Source: Stutzerimonas frequens (GTDB lineage Bacteria > Pseudomonadota > Gammaproteobacteria > Pseudomonadales > Pseudomonadaceae). Taken from it: a stretch of 64,000 nucleotides of DNA. The position numbers were made by a program, and so were the translations under genes. Below the pieces are notes generated by a model, which worked only from the letters and a program-made list of their open reading frames with translations, was not told the origin of the DNA and made no database searches. Shown piece by piece: positions 31,545 through 47,058 of this stretch (the first letter of the stretch is position 1; each line of letters opens with the position of its first letter). The DNA lies in contig NZ_JAMOHM010000002.1 in NCBI RefSeq assembly GCF_024448335.1, positions 248,001 through 312,000 on the forward strand. Reading direction: 5' to 3'.

Positions 31545-32263
31545 CACTCATCTACGGCCACCGCGGCGCCAAGGGCGAAGCTCCGGAGAACACCCTGGCG
31601 AGCTTCGAGCAATGCCTGCAGCATGGCGTACGCCGCTGCGAGCTGGACCTGCACCTATCCCGCGATGGCGAGTTGATGGTCATCCATGATCCGACGCTCA
31701 AGCGCACCACCGGCCGCCGAGGCAAGGTTGCCCAGCACGATGCCGAAGAGCTGGTAAAGTACGACGCCCGCCAGGGTGGCCCGGGCTGGAAGACACCCTG
31801 CCCCATCCCGCGCCTCAGCGAACTGTTCGAGAAGTGCGACTTCGAGCACTGGCAACTGGAAGTCAAGAGTGCTTCGCGCGATCGAGCAGCGCGCACGGTG
31901 CTGGCAATCAAGGCGCTGGCCGAGCGTTATCAGCTCATGGAACGAATCACCGTCACCTCCAGCTCACGGGAGGTTCTGCGGGCTCTGAATCGGCTGGCGC
32001 CGGAAATCTCGCGTGGCCTGGTAGCCGAATACAACTGGCTCGACCCGCTCAAGGTGGCCCGTCAGTACGGTTGCGATCTGCTGGCGCTGAAATGGACGCT
32101 GTGCACCCCGGAGCGCCTGGAGAAGGCAAAAAAACAGGGGCTGCATGTTTCGGTGTGGACCGTGAACGAGCCGGCGCTGATGCGGCGCCTGGCGGACTTC
32201 GGCGTGGACAGCCTGATCACCGATTATCCGGGCATCGCCGTCAGTACACTGGCTCAGGGCTGA
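31541..32263 (+). CDS. Glycerophosphodiester phosphodiesterase
   Basis: Hydrolyses glycerophosphodiesters to sn-glycerol-3-phosphate and an alcohol. The TIM-barrel GDPD signatures are present: GHRGAKGEAPENTLASFEQ with catalytic histidine, CELDLHLSRDGELMVIHDPTLKRTT with metal ligands, and WTVNEPALMRRL..GVDSLITDYPG at the end. No signal peptide, so it is the cytoplasmic UgpQ type. GTG start chosen because the upstream frame belongs to another gene; 240 residues is usual. Confidence 0.92.
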   Translation: MTLIYGHRGAKGEAPENTLASFEQCLQHGVRRCELDLHLSRDGELMVIHDPTLKRTTGRRGKVAQHDAEELVKYDARQGGPGWKTPCPIPRLSELFEKCDFEHWQLEVKSASRDRAARTVLAIKALAERYQLMERITVTSSSREVLRALNRLAPEISRGLVAEYNWLDPLKVARQYGCDLLALKWTLCTPERLEKAKKQGLHVSVWTVNEPALMRRLADFGVDSLITDYPGIAVSTLAQG

Positions 32264-32410
32264 CCTACAGGCCTTGCACCCATGCGACGATTCGACAGCG
32301 CTGGCGCTGCCGAACCGTCTCACCTGATCAGAAGCTCTCCCGGTTCGGCCAGTGCCAATCCCGGGAGTCCCAACCCTCTCCAGCCGGCTCAGGCCGCCGG
32401 CCGGAGCCGC

Positions 32411-33805
32411 TCAAAAAAGCCGGTTGAGCCCGTCGAACGCTGCCACCCGATAGGCTTCCGCCATGGTCGGGTAGTTGAAGGTGGTGTTGACGAAGTACTT
32501 GATGCTGTTCGCCGGCCCCTTCTGGTTCATGATCGCCTGGCCAATGTGGACGATCTCGGAGGCCTGATAACCGAAGCAGTGCACACCGAGCACCTCCAGG
32601 GTTTCGCGATGGAACAGGATCTTCAGCATGCCCACCGGCTCAAAGGAGATCTGCGCCCGCGCCATGCTCTTGAAGAACGCCTTGCCCACTTCATAGGGAA
32701 TCTTCGCCTGGGTCAGTTCGCGCTCATTCTTGCCGATCGAGCTGATCTCCGGAATGGTGTAGATGCCCGTCGGCACGTCATCGACGAAACGCCAGGAGTC
32801 GTTCTCGACGATGCTGCCCGCAGCCGAGCGACCCTGGTCATAGGCGGCGCTGGCCAGCGATGGCCAGCCGATCACGTCGCCGGCTGCGTAGATGTTGCCG
32901 ATCTCGGTGCGGTAGTGCTCATCGACCTGCACCTGACCACGGCTGTTGGCCTTGAGGCCGATGTTCTCCAAGCCGAGCTTGTCGGTATTGCCGGTACGCC
33001 CGTTGCTCCAGAGGAATGCGTCGGCCTTGATCTTCTTGCCGGACTTTAGATGCAGGATCACTCCGTTCTCCAGCCCCTCGACCCGCTCGTACTCTTCGTT
33101 GTGGCGAATCAGCACGTTGTTGTTGCGCAGGTGATAGCTCAACGCATCGGAAATCTCGTCGTCGAGGAAGCTGAGCAGTTGCTCGCGGTTGTCGATCAGG
33201 TCGACCAACACGCCCAACCCGCTGAAGATCGAAGCGTACTCGCAGCCGATGACGCCGGCTCCGTAGATGATCATCCGACGCGGCGTGTGGCTCAGGGTCA
33301 AGATGGTATCGCTGTCGTAAATGCGCGGGTGGTTGAAGTCGATATCGGCCGGCCGATAAGGACGGGAGCCCGTGGCGATGACGAACTGGCTGGCAACCAG
33401 CTTTTCCACCATGCCGTTAAGGCAGACCACTTCAACGCTCTGCTCGTCGGAGAAGCTGGCGGTACCGAAAAAGGTGTCGATGCGGTTGCGGGCGTAATAG
33501 CTGGTACGGGAGGTGACCTGCTTGCTGATGACCTTCTCGGCGCTTTTCAGCACGTCGGGAAAGGAGAACCAGCGCGGCTCACCGATCTGGCGGAACAGCG
33601 GATTGGTGTTGTACTGCATGATCTGCCGCACCGAATGGCGCAGCGCCTTGGACGGGATGGTCCCCAGATGCGTGCAGTTACCTCCTACGAGCGGACGATT
33701 GTCAACCACGGCGACCTTGCGCCCCGCCTTCACGGCGTTGATGGCCGCGCCCTCCCCGGCGGGACCGGAACCCAGTACAACCAAATCGTAGTTATAGACC
33801 GCCAT
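32411..33805 (-). CDS. sthA: Soluble pyridine nucleotide transhydrogenase SthA
   Basis: FAD enzyme that transfers hydride between NADPH and NAD+. The N-terminal FAD motif [16 protein letters not shown] and the second Rossmann motif [15 protein letters not shown] are clear. The segment [15 protein letters not shown] replaces the second cysteine of the disulfide reductase family by threonine, which separates Sth from dihydrolipoamide dehydrogenase. The start at [12 protein letters not shown] has AGGAG upstream and gives 464 residues. Confidence 0.95.
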   Translation of the reverse strand: MAVYNYDLVVLGSGPAGEGAAINAVKAGRKVAVVDNRPLVGGNCTHLGTIPSKALRHSVRQIMQYNTNPLFRQIGEPRWFSFPDVLKSAEKVISKQVTSRTSYYARNRIDTFFGTASFSDEQSVEVVCLNGMVEKLVASQFVIATGSRPYRPADIDFNHPRIYDSDTILTLSHTPRRMIIYGAGVIGCEYASIFSGLGVLVDLIDNREQLLSFLDDEISDALSYHLRNNNVLIRHNEEYERVEGLENGVILHLKSGKKIKADAFLWSNGRTGNTDKLGLENIGLKANSRGQVQVDEHYRTEIGNIYAAGDVIGWPSLASAAYDQGRSAAGSIVENDSWRFVDDVPTGIYTIPEISSIGKNERELTQAKIPYEVGKAFFKSMARAQISFEPVGMLKILFHRETLEVLGVHCFGYQASEIVHIGQAIMNQKGPANSIKYFVNTTFNYPTMAEAYRVAAFDGLNRLF

Positions 33806-33955
33806 ATACACTCCTGAAAACGCAGCGGAAGACGCCGCCGCTGTCAACGAATTCGCCGATGTCCAAGGACGCAAACCAGCATTGCCCGCACGCCTTCTCA
33901 GCGGGACCGACCAGACATCTCCGCTCACGGCTGCCTGGGCGCGCGAAGGGTTACA

Positions 33956-34183
33956 TCAACGCTTTGTCGCGTCGTAGGCGAGATCGGTATTGCCCGCGTT
34001 CTTCGCCTCGTTCACTTCTTCGCATTTCTCGCGGCTACCGCCACAGATGGAGCATTCCTTCTCGATGCCCAGATTGGCAATGCCCCCACAGGAGCCCGCG
34101 ATGGGCTTGCGCCCCATGATCACACCGATGGCCATGCCGAGTACCACAAGCAGCATCACCAGAAAAACCAGTAACCAAGTCAT
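33956..34183 (-). CDS. nqrM: NqrM, Na+-NQR maturation protein
   Basis: 75-residue membrane protein (DUF539) needed to assemble the Na+-NQR complex, probably by supplying iron to the NqrD/NqrE site. One N-terminal helix (WLLVFLVMLLVVLGMAIGVIMG) precedes a four-cysteine motif, SCGGIANLGIEKECSICGGSREKC. Last gene of the nqr operon, overlapping apbE by 4 bp. Confidence 0.93.
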   Translation of the reverse strand: MTWLLVFLVMLLVVLGMAIGVIMGRKPIAGSCGGIANLGIEKECSICGGSREKCEEVNEAKNAGNTDLAYDATKR

Positions 34184-35229
34184 TGCTCTACTCCCGCACC
34201 AAACAGCTCGTCGAAAGCCTTGGTGCTCGTTGTTGCGAAGCCTTGTCCCTCGCGCACGACGAAGAACGCGGCGATCGCATTACGCTCAGCCAGTGCCAGT
34301 CCCCGCTCGGGTCCCAGTACCATCAGCGCGGTAGACAACCCGTCGGCGCGCAAAGTCGATTTATCGACGACCGTCACCGCAGCCAGGTGATGCTCGATCG
34401 GCTTGCCGCTTTGCGGGTCCAGGGTATGTGAATAGCGGCGGCCGTCCTGCTCGAAGTAGTTCCGATAGTCGCCGGAGGTGGATACGCCCAGGCCATCGAG
34501 TTCGACGATCTTTTGCGCAACCCGCTGGTCATCCCTGGGCGCTTCAATGGCTATGCGCCACGGCGCACCATCAGGCTTTCGGCCCTCAGCCTTGAGCTCC
34601 CCGGTGATTTCCACCAGGTAACTCTGAACGCCCAGCGCCTTCAAACGATCGACAACGCGATCCACCGCATAGCCAGCAGCGATGCTGTTGAAGTCCAGCT
34701 GTACCGCCACCGCCTTGCACAACTGATCGCCATCGATGCGCAGATGCCGATGACCGGTCAACGCCCGTGCGGCCTCGATATCGTCCGCCGACGGAACCTG
34801 TGTGGCGCGACCTTGCGGACCAAAGCCCCACAGGTTGAGCAGAGGCTCGAGTGTAAGATCGAATGCGCCATCGCTGTCGGTCGATAGCTGATCGCCCGCT
34901 GCGACTAATTCGCGCACCATATCCGGCATCGGCTCACAGCTACCGCCCGGCAGGGCATTGAAGCGCTCGACGTCGGAATCGCTGCGATAGGTGGACAGCT
35001 GCTTGTCGAGGTCGGCGAGGATGGCCTCGACCTCACCCTGCAGCACGTCCTTGGCCGGAACATCGCTGCTGCGCACGTACTTGACCGTATAGGTACTGCC
35101 CATGGTCGGCCCGGTGAAGGCTTCGACCTTGTCCTGAAACAGACAGCCCGTCAGGGCTGTCGCGAAAGCGACAGCGATGACGGGCTGGAGAGACGCGACA
35201 GCAGTGGACCAGAGTGAAGCTCGGATCAT
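34180..35229 (-). CDS. apbE: FAD:protein FMN transferase ApbE
   Basis: Periplasmic lipoprotein that attaches FMN to threonines of NqrB and NqrC. A lipobox (FATALTGC, Cys at about residue 28) follows a hydrophobic N-terminus. Typical motifs are GPTMGSTYTVKY, SDSDVERFNALPGG, DLTLEPLLNLWGFGP, DFNSIAAGYAVDRV, GVSTSGDYRNYF and TLDPQSGKPIEHHLAAVTVV. 349 residues. It lies directly after nqrF, as expected for the flavin-insertion enzyme of this complex. Confidence 0.94.
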   Translation of the reverse strand: MIRASLWSTAVASLQPVIAVAFATALTGCLFQDKVEAFTGPTMGSTYTVKYVRSSDVPAKDVLQGEVEAILADLDKQLSTYRSDSDVERFNALPGGSCEPMPDMVRELVAAGDQLSTDSDGAFDLTLEPLLNLWGFGPQGRATQVPSADDIEAARALTGHRHLRIDGDQLCKAVAVQLDFNSIAAGYAVDRVVDRLKALGVQSYLVEITGELKAEGRKPDGAPWRIAIEAPRDDQRVAQKIVELDGLGVSTSGDYRNYFEQDGRRYSHTLDPQSGKPIEHHLAAVTVVDKSTLRADGLSTALMVLGPERGLALAERNAIAAFFVVREGQGFATTSTKAFDELFGAGVEQ

Positions 35230-35230
35230 G

Positions 35231-36454
35231 CTAGCCGCCGAAGTCGTCGAGCAGGATGTTTTCCGGCTCCACACCCAGGTCGGTGAGCATCTTGATGACC
35301 GAGGCATTCATCATGGGCGGGCCGCACATGTAGAACTCGCAGTCCTCCGGAGCCGGGTGGTCCTTCAGATAGTTCTCATACAGCACGTTGTGGATGAAGC
35401 CGGTCGGGCCGTCCCAGTTGTCTTCCGGCAGCGGATCGGACAGCGCCAGATGCCACTCGAAGTTCGGGTTCTCGGCCTGCAGCTGATCGTACTCTTCGAC
35501 GTAGAAGGCCTCGCGCATGGAGCGCGCACCGTACCAGAAGCTCATCTTGCGCTTGGACTTCAGACGCTTGAGCTGATCGAAAATGTGCGAGCGCATCGGT
35601 GCCATACCCGCACCACCGCCGATGAAAACCATCTCCGCGTCGGTGTCCTTGGCGAAGAACTCGCCGAAGGGTCCGTAGACGGTGATCTTGTCGCCCGGCT
35701 TGAGGCTGAACACGTAAGACGACATCTTGCCCGGCGGAATATCGTCACGACCCGGCGGCGGCGAAGCGATACGGATGTTGAACTTCACCAGGCCACGCTC
35801 TTCCGGATAGTTAGCCATGGAGTACGCACGAATCACGGTCTCGTCGCACTTCGACACGTACTTCCACTGGTCGAACTTGTCCCAGTCGCCGCGATACTCT
35901 TCCTGAATGTCGAAATCGCGGTAACGCACTTCATGCGGCGGGCACTCGAGCTGCACATAACCACCCGCGCGGAAGTCGACGTTCTCGCCTTCCGGCAGCT
36001 TGAGCGTCAGCTCCTTGATGAAGGTCGCGACGTTGGGATTGGACTCGACGGTGCACTCCCACTTCTTCACGCCGAAGACTTCTTCCGGCACTTCGATCTT
36101 CATGTCCGCCTTGACCGGAGTCTGACAGGACAGGCGCCAGCCTTCGCCCGCCTCACGACGGGTGAAGTGCGACTCCTCGGTAGGCAGCATCTCGCCACCA
36201 CCGCTCTCGACGATGCACTTGCACTGCGCGCAGGTACCGCCGCCACCACAGGCTGACGAGAGGAAGATGTTGTTGGCGGCCAGGGTCTGCAGCAACTTGC
36301 CACCGGCGGGCACGGTAATCGTACGCTCACCGTTGATTTCGATTGACACGTCACCGCTGGATACCAGCTTGGCGCGTGCAGCCAGGATGATCACCACCAG
36401 CGCAAGCACGATGGCGGTGAACATACCGATGGCGAGGAAAATTTCGTAACTCAT
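35231..36454 (-). CDS. nqrF: Na+-translocating NADH:quinone reductase subunit F
   Basis: NADH-oxidising subunit. One N-terminal membrane helix ([26 protein letters not shown]) is followed by a 2Fe-2S ferredoxin domain with [11 protein letters not shown] (residues about 68-78) plus a fourth cysteine further on (LSCQTPV), then FAD-binding (RAYSMANYP) and NADH-binding ([13 protein letters not shown]) modules. 407 residues is standard. It feeds electrons into the membrane flavins of NqrC and NqrB. Confidence 0.97.
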   Translation of the reverse strand: MSYEIFLAIGMFTAIVLALVVIILAARAKLVSSGDVSIEINGERTITVPAGGKLLQTLAANNIFLSSACGGGGTCAQCKCIVESGGGEMLPTEESHFTRREAGEGWRLSCQTPVKADMKIEVPEEVFGVKKWECTVESNPNVATFIKELTLKLPEGENVDFRAGGYVQLECPPHEVRYRDFDIQEEYRGDWDKFDQWKYVSKCDETVIRAYSMANYPEERGLVKFNIRIASPPPGRDDIPPGKMSSYVFSLKPGDKITVYGPFGEFFAKDTDAEMVFIGGGAGMAPMRSHIFDQLKRLKSKRKMSFWYGARSMREAFYVEEYDQLQAENPNFEWHLALSDPLPEDNWDGPTGFIHNVLYENYLKDHPAPEDCEFYMCGPPMMNASVIKMLTDLGVEPENILLDDFGG

Positions 36455-36469
36455 CAGTTCGTTCCGTCC

Positions 36470-37746
<1,277 letters not shown>

Positions 37747-37748
37747 GA

Positions 37749-38543
37749 TCAAGCCTCCCCAGCGCGCAGATTAGCGATAAATGGACCGAAGCCGTTCTCG
37801 CCCAACCAGAAGTGCAACAGCGCGTTGACACCATTGCTGGTCAGGGTCGCACCGGCCAGGGCATCGACCTGATGGTCGGCTTTCGGGCTCTGCGGGTCGA
37901 CACCGCCCTTGACGATCTGTACGGCCAGGTCGCCGTTGTCGTCGTACAGTTCCTTGCCAGGCCACATGCCACGCCACTTCGGATTGTCGACCTCGCCACC
38001 GAGGCCCGGAGTTTCGCCGTGCTGATAGAAGCCGAAGCCGGCAACGGTATTCAGATCACCCTTGACAGCCATGAAGCCATAGAGGGTGGACCACAGACCG
38101 TAACCGCGAACCGGCAGAATCAGCGTATCGATCTCGCCTTCGCCCTGAGCTTCGACGATATAGACGGTGCTGTAACGCTCACGACGCTTGATCGAAGCGA
38201 TGTCCTGTTCGCTCGGCAGCGCTTTGGACAGTGCAGGATCTTTGGCCGCTGCGAGCGGATCGAAGGTCTTGGCGTCGAATTCGTCGCTGAACTTGCCGGT
38301 TTCCAGATTGACCAGACGAGCAACGATGCGCTCGTTGAACAGCTGCTTGACCTGATTACCGGACATGCCCGGCTCGCCGAGGCCGGCGATCGCCAGGATG
38401 CTGCGCTGTTTGTCCAGCAGGCGGTTTTCCTGCTGGGTCGGACGCAGTGCCACGGCCGCACCGGCGACGAAAATGGAGCACACCAGGCAGACCAACAGGG
38501 CTACCGTCAGCGTGCGAACGGTGGATTCTTTCTGACTAGACAT
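37749..38543 (-). CDS. nqrC: Na+-translocating NADH:quinone reductase subunit C
   Basis: 264-residue subunit with one N-terminal helix ([22 protein letters not shown]) and a periplasmic domain. The covalent FMN site is [13 protein letters not shown], with the acceptor threonine near residue 232. Start at [17 protein letters not shown], overlapping the nqrB stop by 8 bp. The ApbE encoded downstream should modify it. Confidence 0.96.
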   Translation of the reverse strand: MSSQKESTVRTLTVALLVCLVCSIFVAGAAVALRPTQQENRLLDKQRSILAIAGLGEPGMSGNQVKQLFNERIVARLVNLETGKFSDEFDAKTFDPLAAAKDPALSKALPSEQDIASIKRRERYSTVYIVEAQGEGEIDTLILPVRGYGLWSTLYGFMAVKGDLNTVAGFGFYQHGETPGLGGEVDNPKWRGMWPGKELYDDNGDLAVQIVKGGVDPQSPKADHQVDALAGATLTSNGVNALLHFWLGENGFGPFIANLRAGEA

Positions 38544-39747
38544 TACGTGCCAGCCTCCGCTTGATATTGGCCTGAATGACGAAATGGTCAATCAGCGGCG
38601 CACACAGGTTGGCGAACAGGATCGCCAGCATCATGCCTTCGGGGAAGGCGGGGTTGACCACGCGGATCAGCACGACCATCACGCCGATCAGGGCACCGAA
38701 CACCCACTTGCCGGTGTTGGTCATGGAAGCCGACACCGGGTCGGTCGCCATGAAGATCATGCCGAAGGCGAAACCGCCGACGACCATATGCCAGTACCAG
38801 GGCATGCCGAACAACGGGTTGGTGTCCGAGCCAATTAGGTTGAACAGCGTGCTCAGGCCGATCATGCCCAGCATGACACCGGAGACGATGCGCCAGGAGG
38901 CGATCTTGCTGCCGATCAGGACGACGCCACCGATGAAGATCGCCAGGGTGCTGGTTTCACCGATCGAGCCATGAATGGTGCCGACGAAGGCGTCCATCCA
39001 GGTGATGCCGCTCTGGACAACGTTCTCGATACCACCGGCGAAGCCCAGGCTCAGCGCGGTTGCACCGGCATAACCATCGACCGCGGTCCATACAGCATCG
39101 CCAGACATCTGCGCCGGGTAAGCGAAGAACAGGAACGCCCGCGCGGTCAGCGCCGGGTTCAGGAAGTTCTTGCCGGTACCGCCGAAGATCTCCTTGCCGA
39201 TCACCACGCCGAAGCTGATGCCTAGCGCGACCTGCCACAGCGGAATGGTCGGCGGCAGAATCAGGGCGAACAGCACGGAGGTGACGAAGAAGCCTTCGTT
39301 TACCTCATGCTTGCGGATCGAGGCGAACAGCACTTCCCAGAAACCACCGACGATGAAGGTCACCGCGTAGATGGGCAGGAAGTAGGCCGCGCCCTGGATG
39401 AAGTTGTCCCACAGGCTGTTGGGATCGAAGCCGGCCAGTGCACCGATTAATGCGAAGCGCCAGCCTTCCTGGGCAGCCAGCAGATCGGGGCTCTGCGCGT
39501 AGATCAGGTTGGCCTGATAGCCGGTGTTCCACATACCGAAGAACATCGCCGGGAAGGTGCACAACCAGACAGTGATCATCATGCGCTTGAGGTCGATGCC
39601 GTCGCGCACGTGAGCGGTGGTCTTGGTGACGCTACCGGGACGATAGAGGAAGGTGTCGGCCGCTTCGTACAGTGCGTACCACTTTTCGTACTTGCCGCCT
39701 TTTTCGAAGTGATGCTCGATCTTGTCGAGGAATGCGCGAATGCCCAT
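38536..39747 (-). CDS. nqrB: Na+-translocating NADH:quinone reductase subunit B
   Basis: 403-residue integral membrane subunit carrying the Na+ channel, a covalent FMN and riboflavin. The FMN acceptor threonine is in [13 protein letters not shown] (about residue 228). The N-terminal amphipathic segment ([28 protein letters not shown]) and [13 protein letters not shown] match the family. It starts three bases after nqrA. Confidence 0.97.
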   Translation of the reverse strand: MGIRAFLDKIEHHFEKGGKYEKWYALYEAADTFLYRPGSVTKTTAHVRDGIDLKRMMITVWLCTFPAMFFGMWNTGYQANLIYAQSPDLLAAQEGWRFALIGALAGFDPNSLWDNFIQGAAYFLPIYAVTFIVGGFWEVLFASIRKHEVNEGFFVTSVLFALILPPTIPLWQVALGISFGVVIGKEIFGGTGKNFLNPALTARAFLFFAYPAQMSGDAVWTAVDGYAGATALSLGFAGGIENVVQSGITWMDAFVGTIHGSIGETSTLAIFIGGVVLIGSKIASWRIVSGVMLGMIGLSTLFNLIGSDTNPLFGMPWYWHMVVGGFAFGMIFMATDPVSASMTNTGKWVFGALIGVMVVLIRVVNPAFPEGMMLAILFANLCAPLIDHFVIQANIKRRLARNV

Positions 39748-39750
39748 GCC

Positions 39751-41109
<1,359 letters not shown>

Positions 41110-41141
41110 TTAGAAAGCTTTTTTTGCAGATCCAGCGGCAT

Positions 41142-41162
41142 GGCGCAAAGTAGGATTGCGCC
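41142..41162 (-). repeat. nqrA leader hairpin C
   Basis: Perfect 7-bp inverted repeat (41142-41148 and 41156-41162) with a 7-base loop, about 55 bases before the nqrA start codon. It is the hairpin nearest the ribosome site. Confidence 0.6.
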
Positions 41163-41165
41163 GCG

Positions 41166-41188
41166 CGCGCCAATAGGTTATTGGCGCG
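41166..41188 (-). repeat. nqrA leader hairpin A
   Basis: Perfect 10-bp inverted repeat (41166-41175 and 41179-41188) with a 3-base loop. It contains CCAAT/ATTGG and shares bases 41185-41188 with hairpin B, so the two cannot both form fully. Confidence 0.65.
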
Positions 41189-41201
41189 ACACCATGTCGC
41201 G
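41185..41201 (-). repeat. nqrA leader hairpin B
   Basis: Perfect 7-bp inverted repeat (41185-41191 and 41195-41201) with a 3-base loop, close to the predicted transcript 5' end. It overlaps hairpin A by four bases. Confidence 0.65.
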
Positions 41202-41224
41202 GACCCAGGTAAAAAATCCGCCCG

Positions 41225-41254
41225 ATTATAGAGGTCGCGCACCTTGACTGACCA
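41225..41254 (-). promoter_or_regulatory. Predicted sigma70 promoter of the nqr operon
   Basis: On the minus strand a perfect TATAAT (41225-41230) lies 18 bases after TGGTCA (41249-41254), which matches four of six -35 bases. The start point would be near 41218. Confidence 0.55.
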
Positions 41255-41381
41255 CCCAAGCATTGCGGATTTTTGACTCGAAACAAGAGAAGCAAAAATA
41301 CCGAAGCACGGTGGCGGGTCGGGCGGGCGACGGCTCAGGCTAGCCCGTTCGCAACACGGACCAGCCGTCCAGAAAACGAAA

Positions 41382-41403
41382 AACGGGAGCCGAGGCTCCC
41401 GTT
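41382..41403 (-). terminator. Intrinsic terminator of gap
   Basis: A perfect 10-bp stem (41382-41391 and 41394-41403) followed on the minus strand by TTTCG after GTT. It starts 20 bases past the gap stop codon. Confidence 0.88.
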
Positions 41404-41423
41404 ATTTGTCACTTTCGCAGCGC

Positions 41424-42875
41424 TTAACGCGGGAAGGCTGGCGGGTTGACCCCGGCCATGTCCTCCATCACGCGCACGACCTGGCAGCTGTAACCGAACT
41501 CGTTGTCGTACCAGACGTACAGCACGACGCGGTTGTCGTTGCAGATGGTCGCCTCGGCGTCCACTACGCCGGCATGACGCGAACCGACGAAATCAGTGGA
41601 TACAACTTCCTGCGAGTTGACGAAGTCGATCTGCTTCTGCAGGTCAGAGTGCATGGCCATCTGGCGCAGGTACTCGTTGATCTCGTCACGGCTGGTGGCT
41701 TTCTCGAGGTTCAGGTTGAGGATGGCCATGGACACGTTCGGCGTCGGCACGCGGATGGCGTTGCCGGTCAGCTTGCCCTTGAGCACCGGCAGCGCCTTGG
41801 CGGCTGCAGTGGCGGCACCGGTCTCGGTGATGACCATGTTCAGCGCGGCGCTGCGACCACGACGACTGCCCTTGTGGAAGTTGTCGATCAGGTTCTGGTC
41901 GTTGGTGTAGGAATGCACGGTCTCGACGTGACCGTTGACGATACCGTACTGATCGTTCACTGCCTTGAGCACCGGCACGATGGCGTTGGTGGTGCAGGAC
42001 GCGGCAGAGATGATCTTGTCATCGGCGGTGATGTCGCCATGGTTGATGCCATGCACGATGTTCTTCAGCTCACCCTTGCCTGGCGCGGTCAATACGACGC
42101 GAGCGACACCCGGGCACTTGAGGTGCTGACCCAGACCTTCGGCGTCGCGCCACTTGCCGGTGTTGTCCACCAGCAGTGCATTCTCGATGCCGTACTGGGT
42201 GTAGTCGACCGAGGCCGGATCGTTGGAGTAGATCACCTGGACCAGATTGCCGTTGGCGGTGATGGTGTTGTTTTCTTCATCGATGGTGATGGTGCCATCG
42301 AAAGGACCATGCACCGAATCACGACGCAGCAGGCTGGCGCGCTTGACCAGATCGTTGTCGGCGCCCTTGCGCACGACGATGGCGCGCAGGCGCAGGCCGT
42401 CGCCACCACCGGTCTTCTCGATCAGGATGCGCGCCAGCAGCCGGCCGATGCGGCCGAAGCCGTACAGCACGACGTCAGTGCCCTTGTGCCCGGTAGCCGC
42501 GTGACGCTTGTCGGCGACCTCGGCCAGCTCCTCGCGCACGAACTGCTCGAGGCTGCGGCCGTTGCCGGCATCCTTGTACTTGGCGACCAGCTTGCCGAGA
42601 TCGACCGAGGCGGCGCCGAGGTTCATCTCGCTCATGGTCTTGAGGATCTGGAAGGTGTCATGCACCGACAGCTCGGTTTCGTCGGCGATGCGGTGACGGG
42701 CGAAACGGTGCGCCTTGAGGATGGCGATCACCGAACGGTTGATCAGGCCACGACCGTAGATCGAAGTCACCACGTTGTTGTTGCGATACAGCTGACCAAT
42801 CAGCGGAATCATCGCTTCGGCGAGGGCTTCGCGGTCAATCCATTCACCAAGACACTGGTCGGGCTTCTGAGTCAC
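41424..42875 (-). CDS. gap: Glyceraldehyde-3-phosphate dehydrogenase, long form
   Basis: GAPDH of 483 residues, compared with about 335 for the classical enzyme. The extra part is an N-terminal helical extension of roughly 125 residues (MTQKPDQCLGEWIDREALAEAMIPLIGQLYRNNNVV...) before the Rossmann motif VVLYGFGRIGRLLARIL. The catalytic cysteine is in SAASCTTNAIVPVLKAV and the histidine in VETVHSYTNDQ; the C-terminal YDNEFGYSCQVVR is standard. This long type is widespread in Pseudomonas and may serve gluconeogenesis, but that is not shown here. GTG start with GGAAGGAA upstream. Confidence 0.92.
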   Translation of the reverse strand: MTQKPDQCLGEWIDREALAEAMIPLIGQLYRNNNVVTSIYGRGLINRSVIAILKAHRFARHRIADETELSVHDTFQILKTMSEMNLGAASVDLGKLVAKYKDAGNGRSLEQFVREELAEVADKRHAATGHKGTDVVLYGFGRIGRLLARILIEKTGGGDGLRLRAIVVRKGADNDLVKRASLLRRDSVHGPFDGTITIDEENNTITANGNLVQVIYSNDPASVDYTQYGIENALLVDNTGKWRDAEGLGQHLKCPGVARVVLTAPGKGELKNIVHGINHGDITADDKIISAASCTTNAIVPVLKAVNDQYGIVNGHVETVHSYTNDQNLIDNFHKGSRRGRSAALNMVITETGAATAAAKALPVLKGKLTGNAIRVPTPNVSMAILNLNLEKATSRDEINEYLRQMAMHSDLQKQIDFVNSQEVVSTDFVGSRHAGVVDAEATICNDNRVVLYVWYDNEFGYSCQVVRVMEDMAGVNPPAFPR

Positions 42876-42918
42876 GGGCAGTTCCTTCCAACATGTAGGG
42901 GCTGAGAAAAGGGGCTAC

Positions 42919-42947
42919 ATTATGACGGCGCACCCTAGCGCCGGCAA
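42919..42947 (-). promoter_or_regulatory. Predicted sigma70 promoter of gap
   Basis: TTGCCG (42942-42947) and CATAAT (42919-42924) on the minus strand, separated by exactly 17 bases, about 45 bases before the gap start. Confidence 0.55.
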
Positions 42948-42965
42948 TCTGCAGCGGACGAAACA

Positions 42966-42995
42966 CTGACAGCCGAGCACCTCGATAGTTACAAT
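42966..42995 (+). promoter_or_regulatory. Predicted sigma70 promoter of mfd
   Basis: CTGACA (42966-42971) and TACAAT (42990-42995) on the plus strand with an 18-base spacer, about 38 bases before the mfd start codon. Confidence 0.55.
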
Positions 42996-43033
42996 CCCGG
43001 CGGCCTATTTTTTGATCGGAGCCACGCCCACTC

Positions 43034-46480
<3,447 letters not shown>

Positions 46481-46999
46481 ATGCCGCGTCGCTATCTGGC
46501 CCTGTTGTTATTGTGGCTGGCGCCGCAGGTGCACGCCGAGGCGCTGTATCGCGTCGAGCTGATCCTGTTCCGCCACGCCACGCCGCTGGAGGCCAGCCAG
46601 CACGCGCCTTACGACTGGGCACGGCAAGCCCGGCCGCTGGAGCGCCGCGCCGAGCGGCAGCCGGCGCTGGAGCACATCGCCGCCCGGCTGACCCCAGAGC
46701 AGGGTTATCAGGTGCTGCTGCACCGCGCCTGGCAGCAGCCGGTCAGCGACGACGGCCCAGCCATCGCCATTCACCAGGGCCAGCGCCACTTCGAACACTA
46801 TCCGATCCAGGGCACGCTGAAGCTGCGACCGGGCCGCTACATGCAGACGGACGTGACGTTCTGGGTCAACCGCTTCGGCGAGTACGGCCAGCTGCTCGCC
46901 AGCGAACGCCTGACGCAGCGGGTCCGCCTGGTACCCGGCCGGCTGACCTACATCGATCACGACAGCCTCGGGCTGCTGATCGAGCTCAGACGGCTATGA
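46481..46999 (+). CDS. CsiV-family periplasmic protein
   Basis: 172-residue exported protein with a signal peptide (RRYLALLLLWLAPQVHA). The mature part YRVELILFRHATPLEASQHAPYDW... and the ending YMQTDVTFWVNRFGEYGQLLASERLTQRVRLVPGRLTYIDHDSLGLLIELRRL match the CsiV family, a peptidoglycan-associated protein studied in Vibrio. It follows mfd directly, starting at the base after its stop, the same order as in P. aeruginosa. Its ligand here is unproven. Confidence 0.82.
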   Translation: MPRRYLALLLLWLAPQVHAEALYRVELILFRHATPLEASQHAPYDWARQARPLERRAERQPALEHIAARLTPEQGYQVLLHRAWQQPVSDDGPAIAIHQGQRHFEHYPIQGTLKLRPGRYMQTDVTFWVNRFGEYGQLLASERLTQRVRLVPGRLTYIDHDSLGLLIELRRL

Positions 47000-47055
47000 G
47001 CCTGTCGCCTTTGCGCCCTCGGCGGCTGCATCACATCCCTGCAGCGGGGGCCTGA
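46996..47055 (+). other. 19-codon ORF in frame with the SNF2 helicase, ended by TGA
   Basis: An ATG overlapping the csiV stop (ATGA) opens 19 codons (MSLSPLRPRRLHHIPAAGA) that end at a TGA at 47053-47055. The same frame continues directly into the helicase. It looks like the original start region of the helicase gene, now cut off by a stop codon. Confidence 0.5.
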
Positions 47056-47058
47056 GCC

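Noticed and set aside
32264..32410. Possible terminator between the phosphodiesterase and sthA
   Set aside because: GC-rich inverted repeats are present (CTCCCGG...CCGGGAG and CGGCTC...GAGCCG), but loops are long or no T tract follows, so I do not call a terminator.
33842..33847. TTGACA on the minus strand upstream of sthA
   Set aside because: No acceptable -10 box lies 16-18 bases downstream, so this is not reported as a promoter.
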